A DNA stretch of 64,000 nucleotides from Melitaea cinxia (lineage: Eukaryota; Arthropoda; Insecta; Lepidoptera; Nymphalidae), in NCBI RefSeq assembly GCF_905220565.1, contig NC_059409.1, positions 999,501 to 1,063,500 of the forward strand, in the 5' to 3' direction. The position numbers were made by a program, and so were the translations under genes. Below, piece by piece: positions 19,229-64,000 of the stretch; position 1 is the stretch's first letter, and the number at the start of each line of letters is the position of its first letter. Below the pieces are notes generated by a model. The model was not told the origin of the DNA and searched no databases. It was given only the letters and a program-made list of their open reading frames with translations.

Positions 19229-19594
19229 CGATGATCTACTCCAGTGTTATCGATGGTCCACTACGTCGCAGTCGATGATCCACCACGTCGCAGTCGATGA
19301 TCTACTACGTCGCAGTCGATGATCAACCACGTCGCAGTCGATGATCCATCAAGTCGCAGTCGATGATCCACTTTGTCGCAGTCGATAATCCACCACGTCG
19401 TAGTCGATGATCCACTTTGTCACAGTCGATGATCCACTTTGTTACAGTCGATGATCCACTTTGTTACAGTCGATGATCCACTTTGTCACAGTTGATGATC
19501 CACTTTGTCACACTTGATGATCCACTTTGTCACAGTTGATGATCCACTTTGTCACAGTCGACGATCCACTCCGCAGTCGATGAGCCGCGCAGGC

Positions 19595-19621
<27 letters not shown>
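19229..19621. repeat. 22-bp minisatellite, EML 3' end (about 17 units plus the coding-end unit)
   Basis: Successive units begin CGATGATCCAC and recur every 22 bp from 19229 (starts at 19229, 19251, 19273 and so on to 19559; then one shortened 19-bp unit, one at 19578 and one at 19600). Units in the middle and right part, such as 19425-19558, are nearly identical. The rightmost unit (19600-19621) is itself the end of the EML coding sequence (GACGAGCCACTG on the + strand). The whole array after the stop lies in the EML 3'UTR. Confidence 0.93.
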
Positions 19622-54643
<35,022 letters not shown>

Positions 54644-55783
54644 GTTACTCTTTACACACGGTTTATCATATTTTTGAAAAATATTTAGCATATAATTATA
54701 TCTCTAATATCTGTAATACAATTTCTTTTATATGTATATATACTTTTCGCTTTGATTACTTTTGGGAACTGATTTTGAAGTTTTTGACGTCGGTATTTGT
54801 TTTTGACTGTTCAAAAAGTATAAGAAAATTTCAAAAAATCGTTTGATAGTACGTTGACAAATTTAAGGCGACAGTATACGAATTAAACAAACATAAAATA
54901 TCAGTAGGTTTGGTTCTAGACATGGCACTTGAGCGAAAATCACACAAAAACTATTTAAGTACTTGAAACTTATATAAAAATAAAATAGCGAAGTCTTAAT
55001 TTCATATAAAATTAGTAAAAAATCAAAATGTACCGATTTTTATAGTGTTTTAAGTATAATTATAGTTAAAATACATTTCAATCTTTTTTAAAAGTTTGTT
55101 CTTTAGACATACTGCTAATATATATAATAAGCAAGACAGACGGACAACGAATATCAGCTGATTGTTAATTGATTTTATTGCTAATTCTCCTCTTTTTTAA
55201 CTCCTCGCCTTATTGCCTCTACTGATGATAAGAGGGCTGGCGCTATGCTGGCACCATTACATGGATATGATTTGTATTATAACTATTTGTAAATATTTAC
55301 TTCGAAGTTGTGAATTGTAAATATGTATCAGGCGATTGAAATAATTTCTAAATTGACAATGACATATCGATGCGTCTTAATACTTTCAAATGTAAGTATG
55401 TCTTAGAATAACGGTACCATACTGGTTTGAGATGCACCTCAAACATGCATAATGAATGTCACAGTCCTCAGTTGTAGCCGTTCGGTTACATATTTCTCTT
55501 GAAAGTGGTTTCGGAGATATTTGTGTTACTTTTGTTACCGAATTAATATTTCATAAAAATACAAAATATTTAAAAGCACAATGCAAAAATGATGTTTCAA
55601 ATTTAACGTCGTGCCAAAGGTACTCTGTTACTAAAACAAACTAAATTCTTTGGAGTCGCTAAGTAAAAGTTAACGTCACAGACTATTAATTATATTATAG
55701 ACTATTAATACAATGAAAACAAAGACTAAATACAAATATTATATATACTCTACTTCATACTTAATTAATAAAACGAAAAAAAA
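54644..55783. other. EML 5' flank, no gene seen
   Basis: Should hold the 5'UTR or proximal promoter of the exon-1 start, but I see no TATA box or clear initiator and no CpG-rich block. Confidence 0.4.
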
Positions 55784-56133
55784 AACCGACTTCAATTTTA
55801 TTGACAAGTAATACTATGTAGGTAGACGAAAAATTAGTCAAGTAATTACGCATTATCAAAGATTACTCCAAAAGTTGTAATCAGATCTCAATGAAATTTA
55901 AATGTGACCACATGATAAACATCGGCTGTCGATTAAATTAAAAATTATCAAAATCGGTACACCCAGTAAAAAGTTATGCGGATTTTTGAGTTTCCCTCGA
56001 TTTCTCTAGGAATCCCATCAACAAAAAAGAATTATCAAAATCGGTTCATAAACGACGAAGTTATCCCCGAACATACATAAAAAAAATATATAACGGACGA
56101 ATTGAGTAACATCCTCCTTTTTTGAAGTCGGTT
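55784..56133. repeat. Family-F repeat
   Basis: AACCGACTTCAATTTTA to TTTGAAGTCGGTTAAAA. Upstream of the EML start codon. Confidence 0.8.
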
Positions 56134-56334
56134 AAAAATGAATTGAAATAGGTACCTGTAATGAAGATGACAACTTTTCGTTTCACAGGAAGCAAATAGA
56201 AAACGTCTTATAGTAAGATATATTTTAAACTTTTAAGCGTTGAATAAATAATAACAATAAATATAATGACGCGATGTATTAGCATTTAGTTCTAAATGAA
56301 TTTTCTGGATTATTAAAGTTATACTGCTTTTGGC

Positions 56335-56510
56335 GCGTTAGGGAAAATTATGAGAGTAGATATTTACGATGCGCGCGCACGCCGTCACGAAAAATCCGAA
56401 TCCATGAAGTTCGCTAGTCAACGAAGAAGAAGTTAGCAACGTGAAGATAGCTAGCCAATGAAGTATAACTTCTTATGTACTTCTTCGTACATAAGTTCAC
56501 ACATACTTTT
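56335..56510. repeat. Family-I repeat, single-copy form
   Basis: GCGCGTTAGGGAAAATTATG through GTTAGCAACGTGAAGATAGC, then an inverted ATGTACTTCTTCGTACAT at the end. Confidence 0.8.
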
Positions 56511-56914
56511 TTATTTTAATTTTTATTATTCAATGTACATTTAAGTATGCGCGTAACAAGATTTGTTTAAAGAGTCTGTAGTTTAACTAATTTATTAATG
56601 TTAAAAAAAAACAGTCAAAAAAACTAAACAAATTGCTTGTTTCAACGAAGAAAAAATTGTTTTCAAATGTGGAAACGGTCATTAACTTCATTGTAGTTTA
56701 AATACATTACAAAATGTTATTGTACGAATAACAAATGTATTACAAGATATTTTAAACAAAAAAAAAAATCTAAAACTATCGCTGTGTATGTTACATCATT
56801 AAATAAACTAAAAATTCAGTGTCTTGTAAGGTTGTGCATAACGTGTATTTACTTCCTTATTTTATTTTATTTTGTTGATGGTGTTCTCATTCTATAAACG
56901 CGATCACGATACGA

Positions 56915-57350
56915 TTCAGCCTGTAACATCTCACTGCTGGCACTAACTGCTGGGCATAGGCCTCTATCTCCATGTAGGAGAAGGATCGGAGCTTAATCCA
57001 CCACGCTGCTTCCCTGCGGGTTTGCAGATATGTTCCGTACTATGAGTAACGATCGGTATCAGGTATTTATGATAACAACCGGGACCGACAGCTTAACGTG
57101 GTCTCCGAGGTTGGCTGGGGAGACCCACAAGGACAGACATCCAAACCAAACAGGAATATTTTTACAAATACTGAGGTAGGGCACAGCAAAAATTTCCTGC
57201 TCAAAATATGGAGCAGCCCGACTGGGGTAGTACCTCGACCTTACAGAAGATCACAGCAAAAAAAAATACAAATATCCATCTCGAGCGGAAATAGAACACG
57301 CGAACCGTTGGTATTTGAGGCACTAATACACCAAAGCGGTTATTAACTAA
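56915..57350 (-). mobile_element. SINE-C interrupted by a family-D fragment
   Basis: SINE-C body (56915-57170) and head (57270-57350, GAGCGGAAATAGAACACGCG) are separated by a 90-bp family-D piece, giving a nested insertion. Confidence 0.82.
57172..57265 (+). repeat. Family-D fragment nested in SINE-C
   Basis: ACTGAGGTAGGGCACAGC through GACCTTACAGAAGATCACAG, the left end of family D. Confidence 0.85.
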
Positions 57351-57579
57351 ACAAAATTATTATATGCATATCACAAGCAAAGCTGGTTACTGAGCATATA
57401 ATATTTACTTAGAATAGCGAGTCATCACGGAGCTTAGAAGTCTCTAGAGCAGCGAGTGAGTTGCACAAGGTTCAACTAGGCGCTGTTACACAAGTGGAAC
57501 GTATCTTGTGAGGCAGGAACCGTGAATTACACGCTGTATTTCCCAGATAACAAGCGAATGAGACCGAGCGTCCATCAAA

Positions 57580-58045
57580 TGTAGCCATGTCTAGCTATAT
57601 TATTAATTTATTATCTATGCGTATAAAAAAAATTGAAGTTTCTGTCTGTGATTTCAAAATTATGTTTTTTTTTCAAGTGCGTATTGTTATTTACACGATA
57701 CTAAAACACAAACAAACAATTTTAGAATTTTTGTCTGTCTCTCTGTTTGCCTGGGACAATCATCCGAACGGCGTAACCGATTATTATGGGACATTCACTA
57801 GAAGATAGAGGAGATTGTTGAGCAGCATATTGGCTACTTCTATCTCGGAATTCCGGACAATTTTTGCGAGGAAATCTATACATCTATACTAATATATATG
57901 TATGTATATATATATATAATCTCAGGAAAGAATAAAAAAATTCTTTTAGTGTTGGTTAGCCCAATTTAACGAGGAAGAGTATAGGCAATTTTTCTCCTCA
58001 AATTACCGCGGATAACCGCAGAGCACAGCTGTCTAGTATATAGCT
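57580..58045. repeat. Repeat of the GTCTGTCTCTCTGTTTGCCTG type
   Basis: Resembles families K and L in style (TTTTGTCTGTCTCTCTGTTT, ACGGCGTAACCGATTATTAT). Related text is at 46740. Confidence 0.5.
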
Positions 58046-58070
58046 ATATAGTATCGATAATCTCTTTATT

Positions 58071-58327
58071 AACCGACTTCCAAACAAGGGGGAGGTTCTT
58101 AATTCGATTACATTTTTTATGTAGGTATGTTACCCCACAACTTATGACTGTGTGGACCGATTTCAAGGGTTTTTTTTAATCAAAAGGTGGTGTGTGTCTT
58201 GGTCACATTTAAATTTCATTGAGATCTGATTACAACTTTTTGAGTAATCTTTGATAACGCGTAGTTACTTGACTATTTTTTCGTCAACCTACATTGTATT
58301 ACTAGTCGATGTAATTGAAGTCGGTTT
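58071..58327. repeat. Family-F repeat, reverse orientation
   Basis: AACCGACTTCCAAACAAGG at the left and AATTGAAGTCGGTTTTT at the right, with the core in the opposite direction to the copies above. Confidence 0.8.
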
Positions 58328-59144
58328 TTTTTCGTTTTGCGAGCGAACACAATTATTGTATACTACATATAAGAAACAGTAATTATGCAATAAAAGATTC
58401 TTGTAGGTTAGAAATAAGAGATTTATTGAATTGTCAACAATAATTAAAAGATAAATAAATTACTTTTCAATTCTCGGTTATCTTTGATTGTGTATCATTT
58501 GCCCTACCACAGATGAGCAGTATGATAGATCAAGCTAAGACCATTCTCCAAAGCTATATTCTAATCACTAGAAGAGGCTTTTGCCCAGCCCAGCATCAGA
58601 TTCGTTCATGTAAAACTGTAAGTTACTAATAAGCGTTTGCTTATTACACAAGTTTAATTAAATATATTTGAGTGAGAAATAATATACAGAAAGCAGCCAC
58701 CACAAACTGCGCCAAGTAATAGGATGGTATTTTTTTTAGATAACTTAATTTTTTTAGATAAAAAAAAAAACTTATTGATCTTGTACAGCCACAAATAGTG
58801 CTTAACAAAGCTATGTTCAGTAGACGGTAGATGGATTGATTGCCTAAGTATTGTGTATGAAAACATTAAGTTTTGTGTGAAAGTGGCAGCAAATGGAGAT
58901 GACTTCGAAAGTGCGCTAATTACAATATGACAGTCGTATTGTTAAATATAAAACTAACACACTTAACGTATAATTACTGAGAATCTGATACAATTATCAC
59001 ATGTAACTGTCCGTTGCTGGCCGTGAGAAATGGTTACCGCAAACTATATAATAATTTTTTCTTTTAATTACTTTATATAACTTTTTTTCTATTTATTGTT
59101 AATGTAATATTTATAAATAAATTTCAACTTTTTTTAAAATGGTA

Positions 59145-59345
59145 TCACTATAGTGGCAAAAAAGTATACGGTTCGCTAGATGGAAAGCGATTACTGTAGC
59201 CTACAGACACCTGTAACATCAGCATTGCAAGCGCATTGTCGACTCTACCCCTAATCCCCCCAGGAGTTCTGGTCACCATAAATCATAGGAACATAACATT
59301 GCTTGAAAGCAGTGTTATTTAGTTGTGATCTTCTGTACTTAAACT
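59145..59345 (-). repeat. Family-D repeat, diverged
   Basis: Reverse, degenerate copy: GTATACGGTTCGCTAGATGG to AGTTGTGATCTTCTGTA. Confidence 0.75.
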
Positions 59346-62300
59346 AACTTAAATAACTTTCGTTACTACACCTGAATTAAAATAATAAAAAATAAAGTAA
59401 GCAAAGGAAAAAAAAAACAGCAACACTAACATAGAAAAATAGTTTTAAAATTGATTCTTTATCTTTTTTATCGATGTTTTTATGTAAAAGGCGTTACAGC
59501 CGACAAAAACTGCTTCATTCATCATTTCAACATTAAACTGACCGCACAACACGATTTTTATTGTGATAATTTCAGCAACAATATCATTGAACAATGAGTT
59601 TTGGAAATGGCAACCAAGATTAAGGTTTTAAATCTTAATGGAAAACACGTAACAATGGATGGATTTTTTAAAATTAAACAATGTTGTTGTCAGCCATTTA
59701 TACACTTGAGGGGAGGACAAAACATAGAAAATACACTAGGATAAAGCTCTGGGTAGATATAGATTTAAATTTTTTTGAAGATTTAACAGCCAAAAGGGGT
59801 ATATCTTCGTACGTAATGTAACGCAATTGTTTCAAATGAACCATATAATTAGCTCAGCAAACAAGTAACAATGGATGAATTTTTTTAATTAAAAATTTTT
59901 GTTGTCAGACATTTATGCCATTGAGAGAAGCACATTCAAATAATTGGTTCAGTTAAATTGCTTTAAGATTGCATTGTTTTTTACATTTGAGTCTATATTG
60001 TATAAATACATTAAATAAATAATTATTAATGTTAATCAACACGTTACACATATCATATCCATTCCCTCACATCTAAGGTCCAGTCATTACGGGGCGTGCA
60101 TAATGATAAATCACGCAAAACATTATCTCGAGCGACAATCACATTAGAGAGAGATAAAAAATAACAATCGACAGGTGATAGAATGAGACGGTGATATCGA
60201 GAAAACTTCTCACGCGAAGAAAGTTAAAGTTCGTGAGAAGGTTGTCGGTAGAAGTTCTTTGCGAAAGCTTTGTAGACCTATCACGGCCTGTTTTAGATGC
60301 GGCGAACAAAAAAATAGATTACGTGATACATGCTATTTTGGCAGTATTTACTGTTTATCTAAGAGTCATTACGTGATGTTTTATAGGTTCCTCAAGAAGA
60401 GCCCATAATTAGCTGATATTCGTCTTTAGCCGACATTTGAACGCTTGATATCATATTAAGCTAGTTACATAAATGAATGAACGCTTCACACTCAACATAC
60501 ATCCGGAAACATACACAATACACAAGCACAAAAACCCAACATACATTTATATGGCTCATACAAATTCTTGATATGAGCTGGGACCAAACTCGCTGGGAGG
60601 GTAATACAAATAATATAAACAATGTTTCAATTCCAAAAAGGCCCTACAATTATCCATAATTGTTAATCAGTAAACAGATGACCTAATGCCACCCATGGAC
60701 ATATGTCAGAGGAGTCACAAACACATTGGTGATTAAGAAAGGATGATAAAGAGATTAATGTATGGTGCTTACAAGTTTGTCGCTTCTGTATTTAGTTGAC
60801 GACTAATGAGGAGTGAAGGCTTTAATTAATTTAACAGCTTCCAATTGTGGTAAATTATTAGGATACGAGGTTTAATTATAATATTCTAACCAAATTTGTA
60901 TGTCATATACAAATGCCATGACATCCAATGTCATATCCAATTATCCAAAAGTACAAATGAATAGTTATAGGTAAGTTTTGAAAGTTTTCTTCTTTTAGTT
61001 TTATATTTGAAGGATTAATTAATTATTTGGTATATATAATTTGATAAAATCTCCTCAGATTTGTCCTATAAAAAGTTTTTTTTTTTGTAGGTAATGTCAA
61101 CACGCTACACTCAAAGCAAAGTACAAAGTAAAAATACCTCAGCCGACCTGTAACCTGTTCGGAGCGTCACTAAACCGGTTGCAGCGACCGTTCAACTGGA
61201 AAGATCTTTGTTAATTGTGATTTTTGCTTATTTGCTGTAGAATTGGTTAAATATATTTTTAATTGATAATAATAATAAATTAGAATGAAAATATTTTATA
61301 GGAAAGATTAAATTTTTTTCATACTCAAAACAGACATAGGTTATTAATTGTATAATAGACAGAAAGCAATAACGATATAAATATTAAAATATTGAAAACA
61401 ATGTAAACAAATTATACAATAATACATATTCAATTTGTCAAACTGATTGACGTTGACTATGTATTGTTAAGACAGAACGAAGGTATTTGAACCCGAAATA
61501 AGAAAAGGAATAACATGAAGTGAGTACAGTAACATATAAGCACTTATATATTTATGGTTTCCTAGTATTTACATAATGTAATACGGTTTAGCACCAACCA
61601 CTTAAAGTAAAGTAAGATAAAATCCTAGGTCCAGATACATACAACACAAACACACCACACCCATGACAAACATATATACCTATGATATCAACAAACATTT
61701 GTCACGAATAGGGATCGAACCTACAAACTAGTGTTACAGTCAAACTAACTGCGCCAAAATATCGTTCAAACAAATTTCAAATGCCACCATACGTAAACCA
61801 TTAAAAAAAAATCACCTCCCTACAAGGATATAAAATAGTTTCGACCGTGAAGTGACCGTGACCAGTCACCGGATGTGACGTAGCACATTTCAATTTCTAA
61901 TGTCATATCATGTTCATGGACGTCAAACGACAAATAAATATTCCGCTCATGTGCACTCGATCGACATCGCATACACAAAGCGAGATGTTCGCCCGAAAAC
62001 GTGCGTCGAAATTCGGCACGTAACATTTGTTATTACACTATTGTTGTTTTTTTAAATGAATGAAAACTTTTTAAATGCATGTTCCAATACGAATAATACA
62101 TATAAACAACCAGCTTTTGAACGAAACTTCGATTTGGAAATATTTATGTCATCACATATTATGTTATGCTACTCTTTTTATTACAAAAGTGGCACAACAC
62201 GACGGTAAGCGGAAACTGTAACATAAGGACGCTGGCGTTACGAGCATTGCTACTAGCGCATTGGTTCAGGTACTTCCCCGGTCAGGATGCTCAAAATTCG

Positions 62301-63001
62301 GAGCAAAATATATTTTCTATTGTGCCATATATCTCAATTAAAATACTGTATAAATCGTGAATCCAGGATGCGAAATCCGAGCTCTGAGTTATCGTTATGT
62401 AAAAAGTCTGTAAGAAACAAAATAAAAATCTCATCTCATCAATCAACGGGACCGTACATATTTCCGGGGTAGAGTAGTTTTGTACTACGTTAGACTATAT
62501 AAACTCTGTACTCAATTTTATTTATATTCATCTAACTGTTCTATTTTAAAAATAAATTATATTACTGTTATTTCACAATTGAAACCTTTTAAATTAATTT
62601 CGTTTTTTATTAATAGATGATAATTATTTAAACTTGATACTGCAATATTTTTACATATTTTAATTTATAATTATTTATTGCCAGAGACATTTTCGTCCCT
62701 TTTTTGTTTCTTCAAAAGGACCCATTTTTATTATACTGAATAACTTTAAGCTTAATAACGACCTATTGAGATACAATAGAAAAATGGCTCTGTAAAGCAA
62801 ACACCAAGATCAGAAAAATTAAAATTGCCTGAAGGTATTCTCTCAAGCATTTACTACTGTAACAGTAAGCTGTTTTCAATATTTTCTATAACAAAAATTA
62901 TTGTTAAAAACATTATTGGATTTTAAGTATTATCAAGCTTTCTGACAAGTTACAGTCGTTCATATTAAACTTTACACTAAATTGAAAGTTCTTTGTCATA
63001 T
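59346..63001. other. Right-hand region, no gene identified
   Basis: Mostly AT-rich. Contains a short internal duplication (GTAACAATGGATGGATTTTT at 59649 and a near-copy at 59867), the 60.2-kb repeat, a degenerate SINE head at 61700-61760, and an unexplained CG-richer block at 61835-62030. Confidence 0.45.
60190..60380. repeat. Dispersed repeat with a terminal hairpin
   Basis: Contains TTCTCACGCGAA and TTCGTGAGAA as inverted arms around AGAAAGTTAAAG at about 60208-60240. The 61-codon open frame here has no recognisable motif. Confidence 0.5.
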
Positions 63002-63432
63002 TTTTAGGGTTCCGTACTTCAAAAGGACGGACCGATCGACCGGATCCGACTTCATTCGGATCACTTGGTTGTCCGTCTGTCTGTCAAGACCCTTTTTCTC
63101 AGGAACGCGTGGAGGTATCAAGCTGAAATTCATATTAAATAATCAAGTCTACTGTTCCTTGGAGTTGTGAAAAAATCAAACTTCTAAGCCAACGCAACCA
63201 AAAGATACTGCTATGCTGCAAATTTTCGATACCCGCAAGGGAATTAAAACTTACAGGGTACTTCCCGTGAATTCAGAATTTTGAAATTTGGTACGAAGCA
63301 ACGTCTTATAGCAAGGATAAAGGAAAAATTCCGAAAACAAAATTTTTTAATTACACCATTCAATAAAAATAATTTTAATGATTTTGTACGGAACCCACGG
63401 TGTGCGATTCCGACTCGCACTTGTCCGATTTT
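63002..63432 (+). repeat. MITE-like element starting TTAGGGTTCCGTAC
   Basis: Starts TTAGGGTTCCGTAC and has the inverted GTACGGAACCC at 63388-63398, followed by GATTCCGACTCGCACTTGTC. This is a familiar lepidopteran dispersed repeat. No protein. Confidence 0.75.
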
Positions 63433-64000
63433 TTTTTTAATTTTCCTTCGAATTCAGTAAAAGAGGTTTTCATTGCGATTCTGTGTTCTATATAAAATCG
63501 GTAGTTATAGTTACGTATACAGAACGAACAGATTTTAAAAACTGCCTTTTTGTAAATATATTCTAAATAAATTTTGTAGAAAATTTTGCTTTTAAATTTG
63601 ATGTTAAGAGTTCTTTTCCATATACATATTATACGTATTATGTATTTATTAGCAAAAATGGCATCCGTATACCAGCTGGTAGTTTCCTAAAACGAGTAAA
63701 TTGACTTAGGAACAGACGACCACGTGTAACAAAAAATGTTTATTTACTATCGATTTACACAATCACAAATCTATATTTACGATTGAAACAAAATAATCAC
63801 GTTATCAGCAGTGATAACAAGGATCACAATATCGCGGGGTGATGTCATGTGTTAGCCATATTTACCTTGAACACTGAGTACATAATGTACAGAGCGAATT
63901 TGTATTGACGTCTGTGTTTACAAGAGTTTGTATATCACGTATTATCTATTCTAGGTTTATATTTTATTTATTTAAATGAATTTAATTTTGCGACTAGAAA

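Noticed and set aside
19229..19594. CRISPR-like array
   Set aside because: Units are contiguous 22-mers with no spacers, in a eukaryotic 3'UTR.
57098..57346. 82-codon frame ending in a tRNA-head-like segment
   Set aside because: Falls across SINE-C and the nested family-D fragment.
60191..60376. 61-codon frame as a small gene
   Set aside because: Sits in a repeat-like block with an internal hairpin and no recognised domain.

Overview
This window looks like nuclear DNA from a moth or butterfly (Lepidoptera). It is AT-rich, intron-rich and eukaryotic, and it is crowded with short dispersed repeats of types I recognise from lepidopteran genomes: (ATC)n-tailed SINEs, tRNA-promoter SINEs, repeats ending in AACCGACTTCAA, and repeats starting TTAGGGTTCCGTAC. 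The species cannot be read from the sequence. Repeat-family letters (A, B, C and so on) are my own labels, not database names.

Two host genes are present, tail to tail. TIM44, the matrix-side scaffold of the mitochondrial TIM23/PAM import motor, runs on the + strand from about 6079 to 12522. I reconstruct seven coding exons and about 436 residues, including a presequence exon and a probable start codon alone in its own exon. An EML-type (EMAP-like) microtubule-binding protein runs on the - strand from 54643 down to 19595. I reconstruct 19 coding exons totalling 2646 nt (881 residues plus stop). Every intron phase closes. The order is trimerisation coiled coil, Ser/Pro/Arg-rich linker, HELP motif, then the tandem beta-propellers (TAPE domain).

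The rest is mostly mobile DNA. Between the two gene ends lies a near-complete single-ORF non-LTR retrotransposon (13769-17362). A 5'-truncated and frameshifted second LINE (4447-5777) lies just upstream of TIM44. At least nine families of short repeats fill introns and flanks, some with perfect target-site duplications. The 3' half of the EML gene (19.2-27.3 kb) also holds several unrelated tandem arrays.

No new multi-gene system is visible. The most unusual items are: (1) a 93%-identical stray copy of a TIM44 exon with intact splice sites, about 6.6 kb upstream and fused to a SINE and a LINE; (2) a 22-bp minisatellite in the EML 3'UTR whose units match the last codons of the EML reading frame; (3) a perfect 73-nt tRNA cloverleaf enclosed in a longer inverted repeat; (4) a phase-supported GC-AG intron in EML.

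The left flank (1-6000) and right flank (54.7-64 kb) hold no gene I can identify.
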